Source: Pseudomonas azerbaijanoccidentalis | GTDB taxonomy: Bacteria; Pseudomonadota; Gammaproteobacteria; Pseudomonadales; Pseudomonadaceae | Length of the DNA: 64,000 nucleotides | Direction of reading: 5' to 3' | Assembly (NCBI RefSeq): GCF_019145495.1 | Contig: NZ_JAHSTU010000008.1 | Span: 248,001-312,000, forward strand | In this document: one piece after another, positions 8,850-16,588 of the stretch | How positions within the stretch are numbered: position 1 is the stretch's first letter | How the letters are laid out: each line of letters opens with the position of its first letter | Made by a program: the position numbers and the translations under genes | Notes under the pieces: generated by a model | Told to the model about the DNA's origin: nothing | Seen by the model: the letters and a program-made list of their open reading frames with translations, nothing else | The model's database searches: none

Positions 8850-9384
8850 GTTGCACCGCCAAGAAGAAAAGAGCTGGATCGGGTTCTGTGATCGGCCATT
8901 GCCTGTGCAAGCGAACAACCGGTTCGGAAAATTGCAGGATCAAACGCTCGAGCAACAGGGGCGGCACCTGCTCGCACCAGCTCCACAATGCATTGAGGCC
9001 AGCGGCTTCGACCTGTTCCAAGGAAACGGGCAAGCACTCGATTGGCAGGTCGCCTCGAGGCCCCAAGCGATAACCGGCGAACTGGCGCAACGACAGTGGC
9101 AACCGCAGCAGCGCAGCGCCTTGCGCCAGATCCGGCATCAGCCGGTAAGCACCCATCAGCCTCGCGATGTAAGGCAAATGTCGCCAATGAAGCACCCATT
9201 GCTTCGCCACGGCGGTCAGCGGCGTTGCTGGAGGAGCCCCTGTTTCAAGCCCTTCAAGCAATACGCCGTTAAGCAGGTCTCGCGCCTCAGGCCCGTCGAA
9301 TCCCGCCGGTAAAGTCAGGCGTTGCGGGTGCAGATAAAAGAGTGGTTCGACGAGAATCCGCCGCAAACATTCAGCGTGCGACAT
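8821..9384 (-). CDS. orgA: Type III sorting-platform protein OrgA (SctK)
   Basis: 187 residues from the ATG at 9384 (MSHAECLRRILVEPLFYLH), overlapping the prgK end by 14 bases. A longer frame to 9573 is only prgK shadow. SctK proteins connect the cytoplasmic SctQ pods (SpaO) to the basal-body ring. The N-terminal FYLHPQRL and a central helical region fit; Salmonella OrgA has about 199 residues. Order prgK-orgA-orgB matches SPI-1. Confidence 0.8.
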   Translation of the reverse strand: MSHAECLRRILVEPLFYLHPQRLTLPAGFDGPEARDLLNGVLLEGLETGAPPATPLTAVAKQWVLHWRHLPYIARLMGAYRLMPDLAQGAALLRLPLSLRQFAGYRLGPRGDLPIECLPVSLEQVEAAGLNALWSWCEQVPPLLLERLILQFSEPVVRLHRQWPITEPDPALFFLAVQHARRYPNPD

Positions 9385-10093
9385 CACGCGGCCCTTTGTT
9401 GGACTGGTGATAGATCCAGGCTGCGCCAGTGGCCAACAGCAACCCGCTCGCAGCGGCCAACAACCACAGCCACTGCGAATGCCCTTGCCTGGCGATCGCG
9501 GACGGCGCGACATGCTGGGTGGGCGAACGCTTGGACAGCACCACCGAGATGTTCTCGTACTCGACCGCCGCAAAACTGTTCTTGAGAAAACGCTTGATGT
9601 CGGTGATCAGCAACTGCGGTTCGACGTCGCGCTCATGGATCGCCACCGCTGAGAGGTGAATGGGCGGTGACTTGCGCCCGCCTTCGCCGGCATCCACGTC
9701 GTAACTGACATGCACCCGCGCTGAAACCACACCTTCGAGCACACCCAGCGACTGTTCCATTCTCTGTTCCAGCGCCGAATAAAGCCGAGCCTTTTCAGCG
9801 CGGGGCGAGGCCACCAGCGAGTCGGCAGGAAACATCTCTGCCACTTGCAAGCGTGGCCGAGAAGGCAATGAGTAGAGGTTGAGCAAGTCGACAGCAGCGG
9901 AAAAATCGAGCTGATCGATTTTCACTGCATAACCGGTCTTGCCGGTGTCCACTTTTACCGCCGCGATGTTGTTGCGTTGCAGAACCGAAAGCACTTCATT
10001 GGCCTGCAACTGGTCCAGCCCTTCGAGCAGATTCGGTTGCCGGCAACCGATCAACGCCAGACACACCAATATGAGTAACGCGCCTGCCTTCAT
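9371..10093 (-). CDS. prgK: Inner-membrane ring lipoprotein PrgK (SctJ)
   Basis: 240 residues with a lipoprotein signal (ALLILVCLALIGC, lipobox LIGC). After the Cys come the two ring-building motifs of the YscJ/PrgK/FliF family: LLEGLDQLQANEVLSVLQ and RMEQSLGVLEGVVSARVHVSY. A C-terminal membrane helix (WLWLLAAASGLLLATGAAWI) follows. The ATG overlaps the prgJ stop as ATGA. With PrgH it forms the inner-membrane double ring of the injectisome. Confidence 0.93.
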   Translation of the reverse strand: MKAGALLILVCLALIGCRQPNLLEGLDQLQANEVLSVLQRNNIAAVKVDTGKTGYAVKIDQLDFSAAVDLLNLYSLPSRPRLQVAEMFPADSLVASPRAEKARLYSALEQRMEQSLGVLEGVVSARVHVSYDVDAGEGGRKSPPIHLSAVAIHERDVEPQLLITDIKRFLKNSFAAVEYENISVVLSKRSPTQHVAPSAIARQGHSQWLWLLAAASGLLLATGAAWIYHQSNKGPRDVAR

Positions 10094-10398
10094 GACGCAC
10101 GCAACAGAGTTTCAGCCGTACCAACCGCTTTGCGAACCAGCACGTTAAGCAAGTTGATATCGACGTTGTACTGCCCCACCTGTTCCTGCAACTGAGTCAG
10201 CAATTCAGGACTGGTGATATCCGGGCGCTGCATCAACTGATTGATCGCCGAGACTTCCTGTTCGCTGTTGACCGCAGACCCGGCGAACGCTTCGATCAAT
10301 CGAGACTCCAGGGAGACCACCGGGCCTTCCTGCGGACCACGCAATTCAGTGAATGCTGTCCGGTCAACGAAGGCCTGGGAAATGTTTTGAATAGACAT
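10090..10398 (-). CDS. prgJ: Inner rod protein PrgJ (SctI)
   Basis: 102 residues from the ATG at 10398 (MSIQNISQAFVDRTAF), essentially the size of Salmonella PrgJ (101). The C-terminal helix pair ending VDINLLNVLVRKAVGTAETLL is the family hallmark. Few copies are built into each injectisome, where the protein joins the needle to the export gate. A hairpin separates it from the needle gene prgI upstream. Confidence 0.9.
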   Translation of the reverse strand: MSIQNISQAFVDRTAFTELRGPQEGPVVSLESRLIEAFAGSAVNSEQEVSAINQLMQRPDITSPELLTQLQEQVGQYNVDINLLNVLVRKAVGTAETLLRAS

Positions 10399-10415
10399 GC
10401 GATGCACTCAAGAAA

Positions 10416-10440
10416 GGCCATCGACACGTACCCGATGGCC
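10416..10440 (-). terminator. Intercistronic hairpin between prgI and prgJ
   Basis: A perfect 8-bp stem GGCCATCG / CGATGGCC with 9-base loop lies 15 bases past the prgI stop and is followed on the minus strand by TTTCTTG. It looks like a weak terminator or 3' stabiliser that would keep needle protein above rod protein. Confidence 0.65.
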
Positions 10441-10455
10441 GGTGAAAAGAAAGAA

Positions 10456-10716
10456 TCAGCGAGCCGCCTGGATAATCGCCATGTCGATGTCCTTGAAACC
10501 CTTGATCGTATTGGTCTGGGCGTTACGGAATACCGTGTACGAAGAGAAGGCTGCCTGGTAGGCCGCCAGCTTCGCGGGGTCGGAAGCATCGTCCTCGAGT
10601 TCGTCCAGGGCCTTGTCCAGGGCTATCTTGAGATTTTCTGCACCGAGTTCGAACGCTGCGGCCTGACGCCCGAGAAAGTCGTCGGAAAAGTCGATCGGAA
10701 TACCAATACCAGACAT
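10456..10716 (-). CDS. prgI: Needle filament protein PrgI (SctF)
   Basis: 86 residues; Salmonella PrgI has 80. It is a small helix-turn-helix protein with the family pattern DPAKLAAYQAAFSSYTVFRNAQTNTIKGFKD and C-terminal IIQAAR needed for polymer contacts. Roughly a hundred copies form the extracellular needle. It lies 10 bases after prgH on the same strand, and a hairpin directly follows it, as expected for the most abundant product of the operon. Confidence 0.93.
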   Translation of the reverse strand: MSGIGIPIDFSDDFLGRQAAAFELGAENLKIALDKALDELEDDASDPAKLAAYQAAFSSYTVFRNAQTNTIKGFKDIDMAIIQAAR

Positions 10717-10726
10717 GAATCACCTA

Positions 10727-11899
10727 TTAGTGTTGTGTTGGAAAATGCCAGGATGACGACGTCATCTTGATGTAGCCCTGGGGGCCGGTTTGAAACGACT
10801 TGTGCTTGAGCGATTCGTCTTTGAGCTCGACCGAGAAACTCACGTAGCGATCGCCCCACTGCCGATAAAAGCTGTCGACGTAATGACGAGCGGCGGCCAG
10901 TTCGGAATCCTGCAAATTGCCTGTCACGGCAAATGTGACACTGCCCTCGTGCTCAGCGCGGCTGAAGCTCAGCGAAAGACGTTGCAAGCCTTCCTGCGCC
11001 AGATCGGCGAGCAAGTTGTCATCCTGCATTTGCACTGAAATATCCCGGGCATAGGGCGCGGCCGCGAGCAATGCCTTGATCAGTTTTGCCTGCTTGTCAG
11101 GCGTGAGCAGATTGCGCTGGGCGCTGAGCAGCAGTCGAGGTTGTGACGGGTCCTTGAGATCAAGGGAATGCCAGGCCAATTGCGGATCATGGTCGACCAG
11201 CAACTGTTCCAGTCGACGCCGCTCCTGATCCATCACCAACACTTTGCCGCTCAGAGTGTGGTGGCGCACCAGCACCTGCCGACTCCAACCGGCATCGCGT
11301 TCGGAAGCGACGAACACATAAATCGAATCGTCACGGCCGCTCAATACTTTGGCCTCCGCACTGGCTCCGGTGATCAACGCGCGGATGTCGGTTTCAGGTG
11401 CCGGGTCGGGTATCGACAACAGGCTGGTTGAGGCGACCAGCGCAGCCAGCGCCACTCCACCGGCGACCCATGGCGTCAACGGTGTACGCCAACACTTAAC
11501 GACATTCACATCGGATGATGCACGGGCTGGCTGCCCAAGCAATTCAGGTGCCCAGGATTGGTCTTCAGGGCGCAGGGCAATGTGCAAGCCGCCAACCTGA
11601 ATCCTTTGCTGGAAAGCGCAGTGACGTACTTGCGCAGACTCATCAAGCAGCCGCACCGGCAAGCCATCCGACGTGACCTGGTCGGCCAACACCTCAAAAT
11701 TGCAGCCACCCTCTTCCAGCGGAATAAAGATGGTATCGCCAGGCACGCTGGCAGTCAGTGCCCCCTGCCCCAACAGATCCACGGCGCCTACCACGAACAA
11801 GGTCGTGGTTTCGCCGAGGGGAAACTCGCAGCCTTGCAACGGACCATTGAGTATCCGTAGAACGCAGGGCTGTTGGGCGGGGGCCGTGAGGACTGTCAC
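10727..11899 (-). CDS. prgH: Inner-membrane ring protein PrgH (SctD)
   Basis: 390 residues (Salmonella PrgH 392). The start is a GTG at 11899 with GGAG about 9 bases upstream. The N-terminal 120 residues are a cytoplasmic FHA-like domain, one membrane helix lies near 145-165 (WVAGGVALAALVASTSLL), and the rest is periplasmic ring-building sequence. It forms the outer part of the inner-membrane ring with PrgK and binds OrgA/SpaO inside the cell. A strong hairpin sits in the 127-base gap after iagB. Confidence 0.92.
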   Translation of the reverse strand: MTVLTAPAQQPCVLRILNGPLQGCEFPLGETTTLFVVGAVDLLGQGALTASVPGDTIFIPLEEGGCNFEVLADQVTSDGLPVRLLDESAQVRHCAFQQRIQVGGLHIALRPEDQSWAPELLGQPARASSDVNVVKCWRTPLTPWVAGGVALAALVASTSLLSIPDPAPETDIRALITGASAEAKVLSGRDDSIYVFVASERDAGWSRQVLVRHHTLSGKVLVMDQERRRLEQLLVDHDPQLAWHSLDLKDPSQPRLLLSAQRNLLTPDKQAKLIKALLAAAPYARDISVQMQDDNLLADLAQEGLQRLSLSFSRAEHEGSVTFAVTGNLQDSELAAARHYVDSFYRQWGDRYVSFSVELKDESLKHKSFQTGPQGYIKMTSSSWHFPTQH

Positions 11900-11953
11900 C
11901 GTTCAAGCTCCAGAGCTATAAAATGAACGGGCATGGTAGAAAACCCCACCGCT

Positions 11954-12003
11954 GGATTCCTGATCAAATTCTGCCGATTGTTCCCGGCAGGAGATCAGAA
12001 TCC
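11954..12003 (-). terminator. Long stem-loop between iagB and prgH
   Basis: Nested complementary blocks GGATTC/GAATCC, TGATC/GATCA and CTGCCG/CGGCAG form a 50-base hairpin with loop ATTGTTCC. On the minus strand a GGGGTTTTC follows. It lies between the regulatory pair hilA-iagB and the needle operon and may end or attenuate read-through. Confidence 0.6.
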
Positions 12004-12026
12004 ACAGCCAGCCTGGCATGACACCG

Positions 12027-12479
12027 TCATGGTCGAGCCTGGGTAAACACCTCATAGCGCTGCCAGACCTTGCGCGCATAACGAAGACGCGCGGCTTGCC
12101 GATGCGGAGAGTTGCCAGCGTTGTAGGCGCCCACTGCCGTCCAGTTGTAGCCGTAACGGGCGATAAAATCGGCCAGCACCGATGCACCCACCTCAACCGA
12201 CAGGCAAGGTTCCTCCAGCAAGCGCTGCTCGGTAATGCCCTGCGCACTTAAGCGTGGAAGATGATGGCTGTTGATTTGCATCAACCCGATGTCGCGCGTG
12301 CCGTCCTTGTTGTAGTTCATGGCATTCGCCGATTGGCCCGACTCAACATCGGCAATCGCTCGCAGCAGCATTGGTTCAATGGCATGTTTCTCACCCGCCG
12401 AATGCCAGCAATACGCATGAACGGTTCCGGAGCCAAGGCACATCAGCATAAGGATCGGCTGGAATGCACGCCGACTCAT
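12027..12479 (-). CDS. iagB: Type III-associated lytic transglycosylase IagB
   Basis: 150 residues from the ATG at 12479, whose ATGA overlaps the hilA stop; a GTG 9 bases upstream is less likely. A signal peptide (about 1-22, ending VHAYCW) precedes the SLT fold with catalytic Glu in AIADVESGQS, followed by YNKDGTRDIGLMQINS and GAYNAGNS. IagB-type enzymes open peptidoglycan in the periplasm for injectisome passage. The hilA-iagB pair is the same as in Salmonella SPI-1. Confidence 0.93.
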   Translation of the reverse strand: MSRRAFQPILMLMCLGSGTVHAYCWHSAGEKHAIEPMLLRAIADVESGQSANAMNYNKDGTRDIGLMQINSHHLPRLSAQGITEQRLLEEPCLSVEVGASVLADFIARYGYNWTAVGAYNAGNSPHRQAARLRYARKVWQRYEVFTQARP

Positions 12480-13789
12480 GCCAGACACCGCAAACTATCG
12501 GGCGTAGACGCCTTTTCGCTGGTTTGCAAAGTTTGTCGGCCCATGAGCACGACATCCGCGTGGTTGCTTGCCAGTGCAATACGGTCCTTGAAAATCGTCG
12601 CTCGCACGCAGTCGGGGTCATATCGAAGACACTTTTCGAGACTTTGCGCCGCCTGCTCGTTGCGCCGCCAGAACCAATGATGCCAAGCGTGGAAGAAGTG
12701 AACATCAGCCTGTTCGACGTGCAGCAAGCAGCGCCGAAACAGCACCTTGGCAGCCTCTTCGCAACCACGAAGACTGGTCAGCAAGGCAAGCCGCACAAGC
12801 GCCTGATGGTTGGCGGGGTCCAGCGACAAGGCTCGGGAAACCATGCCGTACGCCTCATCAACAGCGCGATCCAGCGCGCACAGACCAAGCATGGCTTTCC
12901 CCAGCCAGACATCCGCCAAACCGCACCAAGCCGCTGTGTAGTTTTCAGCCAACTGCAAACAGTGGCGAAACTGTATCAAGGCATCGCGCAGACTCTGTGC
13001 AGTGTGCTGCTGCACGCTGCACAAACCGCGCAGATAGGCCACGGCGGCCGGGTATGAATCACAGGTATTCCTGACAGGACGCAAGCCGGGAGTGTACTGC
13101 GCCACCAGGCACGTCAATGCGCCAAGGCCCTCGCCCAAATCACCTGCGTCCAGCGTCTGTCCATGAAGCAAAGAATGATCGCGGATCAGTTCAATCGACC
13201 ATTGCTGACGCTCACCCGATCCGGTAAAGCGCCCGCTCAGGCAGTAATCGATAGACAATTGCCCAACCAGCGCCCCCACATCGAGCGGTTGGCCGTAAGC
13301 CGCCATCAATCCCGAGGGCATGACGTGCAGCGCCTCGCCGAACGCCATAGTCAAATGACGGATCATTGCATCCTGCAAATCCAGAGCCGCGGCCTCGTCC
13401 AGATTACGAAAAGGCAAAACAGCCAACGTCGGTGCCGCAATCCTCGTCTGGCCAGGCGTCTCGAGCTCGACAACCGCACAGGTGAACCTATAACCCTGGC
13501 CATACACCGTCGCAATGAAATCCTTGTTCTCCTTGAGTAGCTTACGCAACGCATAAATGCAGCGGGTCAAAGACTCTTCAGCCGCATCGGCTTCGGGCCA
13601 GACTTTGTCCAGCAAGTGATCCTTGGTGATCACCGTGCCCGCCGAACCGAGCAGCAAACGTAAAACACTTAATTCTTTTGGAGGGACATGGACTCCTTGT
13701 CCATCTCGCATCAGCGTTCCATCGCTTTGCAGTTGCCAGTGGTCAAAAACATATGACTGGACCGGCAATGGGTCAGTGGCACTGTCCAT
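12476..13789 (-). CDS. hilA: HilA-like transcriptional activator of the type III genes
   Basis: 437 residues. The N-terminal 105 residues are an OmpR/ToxR-type winged helix (PPKELSVLRLLLGSAGTVITKD, SLTRCIYALRKLL, ATVYGQGYRF). A middle region and C-terminal TPR-like repeats follow (LRDALIQFRHCLQLAENYTAAW, AYGMVSRALSLDPANHQALV). There is no receiver domain, as in HilA. In Salmonella, HilA activates the inv/spa and prg/org promoters. HilA-like proteins are easily confused with other CadC/ToxR-TPR regulators, but linkage to iagB and prgH supports the call. Confidence 0.85.
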   Translation of the reverse strand: MDSATDPLPVQSYVFDHWQLQSDGTLMRDGQGVHVPPKELSVLRLLLGSAGTVITKDHLLDKVWPEADAAEESLTRCIYALRKLLKENKDFIATVYGQGYRFTCAVVELETPGQTRIAAPTLAVLPFRNLDEAAALDLQDAMIRHLTMAFGEALHVMPSGLMAAYGQPLDVGALVGQLSIDYCLSGRFTGSGERQQWSIELIRDHSLLHGQTLDAGDLGEGLGALTCLVAQYTPGLRPVRNTCDSYPAAVAYLRGLCSVQQHTAQSLRDALIQFRHCLQLAENYTAAWCGLADVWLGKAMLGLCALDRAVDEAYGMVSRALSLDPANHQALVRLALLTSLRGCEEAAKVLFRRCLLHVEQADVHFFHAWHHWFWRRNEQAAQSLEKCLRYDPDCVRATIFKDRIALASNHADVVLMGRQTLQTSEKASTPDSLRCLA

Positions 13790-13827
13790 ACTTTGAGACT
13801 TCTCTATAGAAAGGTACTGAAACGCAA

Positions 13828-13853
13828 TCGAGCCTGAGAGGGGCCAGGCTCGA
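13828..13853. terminator. Hairpin between iacP and hilA
   Basis: A 9-bp stem TCGAGCCTG / CAGGCTCGA with 8-base loop lies in the 185-base gap that should also hold a hilA promoter. No strong T-tract follows on the minus strand. Confidence 0.5.
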
Positions 13854-13974
13854 AATGAAAAGCACCGTGACTATAGGAAGTTGAGTGGGAGCTATCCGTA
13901 AGGCAGAGACTGATATAGCTAAACGAAAACACGACTTAGCTTGTAGGAAATTTCACCAGCTAATATTGGTATTC

Positions 13975-14232
13975 TTAATTTTGCGGCCCCATCGATTTTG
14001 TGATTTTAACCAGTTCATAAATATCACCCACAGTTCTCCACCGTTCCACCCCTCCGTCTGGCAGATCAATGCCAAACTTTTCATTTAACGCCATAACGAT
14101 TTCGATCATGCCCACGGAATCGACATACAAGTCTTCCACTAATCGCGAATCGGACTCTATCGTTCCCCGAGCGACTGAAAAATAATCTGACAAGACTTTT
14201 ATGACTTCACGCTCGAGCCCAAATTCAACCAT
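13975..14232 (-). CDS. iacP: Acyl carrier protein IacP of the type III locus
   Basis: 85 residues from the ATG at 14232, chosen because GGGGGG lies about 8 bases upstream while the upstream in-frame start has no ribosome-binding site. An ACP fold with the 4'-phosphopantetheine Ser in LYVDSVGMIEIVMALNE. IacP is found in SPI-1 loci between translocator and regulator genes, as here, and in Salmonella affects translocator/effector secretion. The 13880-14260 stretch is visibly richer in A+T than its neighbours. Confidence 0.88.
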   Translation of the reverse strand: MVEFGLEREVIKVLSDYFSVARGTIESDSRLVEDLYVDSVGMIEIVMALNEKFGIDLPDGGVERWRTVGDIYELVKITKSMGPQN

Positions 14233-14263
14233 TGGACATTCCCCCCTGACAAACATTTAACAC

Positions 14264-14354
14264 CACCTGTCGCAGCTGCCGATGGCTGCATTCGGCAGCT
14301 GCTACACAAATGTGCGCCGGCAAAGCCTCCGGCTTAAATAAACCGGAGCAATGC
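14264..14354. repeat. Degenerate REP half-site and hairpin after sipD
   Basis: Bases 14270-14305 resemble one worn arm of the local REP family (CAGCTGCCGATGGCTGC). Next to it, CTCCGG/CCGGAG (14327-14332 with 14343-14348), extended by GGCA/TGCC, forms a hairpin after the sipD stop that could end the sic-sip message. Confidence 0.5.
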
Positions 14355-14401
14355 CTTCCCCAATAAAAATTTGTTTCCCTCTGACGCAAGATGCTTTTGC
14401 A

Positions 14402-15457
14402 TCAAAAATTCAACATCGCCTTCAACATATCTGCGAATTGGTTCAAATGTGAAGACAAGGTTTTATTGAAGTTATCGTGATAAGAGTTAGCGTTCGAATA
14501 CTTCTGCGTGAAGGATTGCAATGTATTCTTCATACGTTCTTCCTGAGCGTTGAAGCCAGTTTGCCAGGCCTGGAATCTTGCCGTATCCCACTGCGTTACC
14601 GTACCCGTTGCCACGCTGTGCCTCATGGTTTTCAACGGGGCCAAGTCCATAACAACGCAATAAGTCCCGTCTTGGTTTTGCTTGAGGCAATCGGCAGGCA
14701 AACCCAGCGCTTCGCGCCACTTCTCCGCCTCTTCCCGGGTCGCCCCTCCTTTGCCTGGTTCAGGGAACAGCACGGATGCAGGGTTGGGGTGGGTGTACTT
14801 TGCAATCAAGTTATCGAGCGCGGCCCGCAATGCGCCCAGATTGATCTCAACTTTCTTGCCGTCGTCGACGCCCACGATCCAGTCTTTCAACTTCGCCGTA
14901 ATTTCCGCATTGAAGTCGGAGAAGAAGTCCGAATAGGCCGAGATGATGTGTTCATAACCGGCCAGGTAACCGTTTTTGATCAAATCGATGAGTTCGAGCA
15001 GCTTGTCGAAAAACTCGCTTGAAGAATTCGCTCCCGCTCCGAACTCGTCAGTCATTTCGTCCGGCACCGGCATTCGCCTCAGGCCATCGAAAATACGAAC
15101 TTGCTCATTGTAGAGTTGCTGACGTTGTTCCATCGGCAGTGTTTCACCGCAATGGGTAAACACTTTTCCACACTGTCGCAATTGCTGTGCCCACATTTCC
15201 CATCGAACGCGTTTAGCCTGGATTTGCTCTACAAATTCGGCTGAACCGCCTTCAGGGCCCTTGGTAATTGCCGCTGGGCACTTGAGCATATTGTCATGAT
15301 TGCGATTCAGGTTTTTTACCGCACGTTCAAGCAACAGTGCGATGGAAAATGCAGCGTGCATTTCGGTGGGTATTTCGGGGGTCAGCGGCACTTCGGCAAC
15401 CCGGTTGTAATCCGCTGGTGGTCTACTTCCTGGTGGGGTGAAATCCGAAATTCTCAT
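14402..15457 (-). CDS. sipD: Needle-tip translocator SipD (IpaD/SctA family)
   Basis: 351 residues (Salmonella SipD 343). Hydrophilic and helical, with the IpaD-family central region (ITAKLKDWIVGVDDGKKVEIN, ALDNLIAKYTHPN, EKWREALGL) and a C-terminal coiled-coil helix (YSNANSYHDNFNKTLSSHLNQFADMLKAML). The protein caps the needle and senses host contact. TGAGGAAACC precedes the ATG; sipC ends 14 bases upstream. Confidence 0.9.
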   Translation of the reverse strand: MRISDFTPPGSRPPADYNRVAEVPLTPEIPTEMHAAFSIALLLERAVKNLNRNHDNMLKCPAAITKGPEGGSAEFVEQIQAKRVRWEMWAQQLRQCGKVFTHCGETLPMEQRQQLYNEQVRIFDGLRRMPVPDEMTDEFGAGANSSSEFFDKLLELIDLIKNGYLAGYEHIISAYSDFFSDFNAEITAKLKDWIVGVDDGKKVEINLGALRAALDNLIAKYTHPNPASVLFPEPGKGGATREEAEKWREALGLPADCLKQNQDGTYCVVMDLAPLKTMRHSVATGTVTQWDTARFQAWQTGFNAQEERMKNTLQSFTQKYSNANSYHDNFNKTLSSHLNQFADMLKAMLNF

Positions 15458-15471
15458 ATTGGTTTCCTCAC

Positions 15472-16563
15472 TCAGACCCGGCCAATGACATCAATGCGCG
15501 ACTGGAGTATCTGCATCACCATGTCCATGAGTTTTTGCAGCAATGCGCCGTCTGCCGAGTCTTTCTGACCGACCTCATCGCTCAGGCTCTTCTGAGTGTT
15601 TTGTGCGCTTTGCTGTAGTACCTCTTGTTCTCGCGCAGCAAACTCGGAGATGCGCACCATGCTGGACACGACTTGACTCAAGCTCATCGACATCGTGCTG
15701 AGCGCACGGCCGATTTCCAACTTCTTCTCAATGCCCTTATTGCCCATCTGGCTCAGCCAGTCGGAGGTTTGTCCGACTTTCTGTGCCTTGAGGATTTCAC
15801 CGTCAAACCAGGCTTGCTCTTGAGAAGTCAGAGTCGACCCTTTGGGCTTGAAGTCGACTGTCTTCGTCCGGCCAAACTCATCGAAGGTTTTTATTTTATA
15901 GGTCGCTTGGCTGTCCCAGTCATCGCGACTGCGCTGCTGCCTGAGGTCGCGCTCAATGTTGCCGGCGTCCAGGCTGTTCTGTTTATGCAGATTGATATCC
16001 GCATGTTTGAGTCCCTGACCCTGAAAGGTTTTGAACATGGCAAAACCGGAGATTGCTCCAGACACCACGGCGGCAGTGATGGCGCTGTTGAGCGCGGCCT
16101 TGCCGGACTCTACGATGGCGGCACCCTGGGCCTTGGCAGCATCAGCGGCCATGACACTGAAGTGCCCGCGCAGTTGCGCGTTGGCGACTCGGGCGATGTT
16201 CAGCGCGATGATTGCGGCGACCAAGACATTGGCGTGTTTTTCCCAGGCACCGGGATCAAATACCAGATCGTTGCGCACTTCATCACTGAGCATCGTCGAC
16301 GTCGCGATGAGGTCCTGCCAGTCCGAATCGCCGGGTTGATAGGCGCTGACGGCTCTTTCGAGCTCCGCAGCCGTAGGTGCCGAAAAGTGGCCACGCTGAA
16401 GAATTTGTTTGTCGGTGATCTGCTGGTGAAACGCCGAACCTGAAAGAGTCTTGCCTTTGAATTCTTTTGAGCGTTGTTCCTGAGCGATCAACTTGTCAGA
16501 GCCTGAGTTGTTGACCGGATCGTAAGGCAGTACAGGCCTGGCCATGTTGAGAATAGTGGTCAT
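15472..16563 (-). CDS. sipC: Translocon pore protein SipC (IpaC/SctB family)
   Basis: 363 residues, shorter than Salmonella SipC (409). A hydrophobic stretch near 125-185 (VAAIIALNIARVAN, ALNSAITAAVVSGAISGFAMF) fits the membrane-inserting part of the translocator. The C-terminal half is a helical region with coiled-coil character ending in a Met/Gln-rich segment. It lies between sipB and sipD with gaps of 25 and 14 bases. Whether the actin-binding role known for Salmonella SipC is kept cannot be judged here. Confidence 0.88.
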   Translation of the reverse strand: MTTILNMARPVLPYDPVNNSGSDKLIAQEQRSKEFKGKTLSGSAFHQQITDKQILQRGHFSAPTAAELERAVSAYQPGDSDWQDLIATSTMLSDEVRNDLVFDPGAWEKHANVLVAAIIALNIARVANAQLRGHFSVMAADAAKAQGAAIVESGKAALNSAITAAVVSGAISGFAMFKTFQGQGLKHADINLHKQNSLDAGNIERDLRQQRSRDDWDSQATYKIKTFDEFGRTKTVDFKPKGSTLTSQEQAWFDGEILKAQKVGQTSDWLSQMGNKGIEKKLEIGRALSTMSMSLSQVVSSMVRISEFAAREQEVLQQSAQNTQKSLSDEVGQKDSADGALLQKLMDMVMQILQSRIDVIGRV

Positions 16564-16588
16564 GATTCTTTACCTTTAATCAGTGAGT

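Noticed and set aside
13885..14088. 67-residue plus-strand frame between hilA and iacP
   Set aside because: Mostly antisense to iacP, no ribosome-binding site, and iacP has a clear ACP motif.
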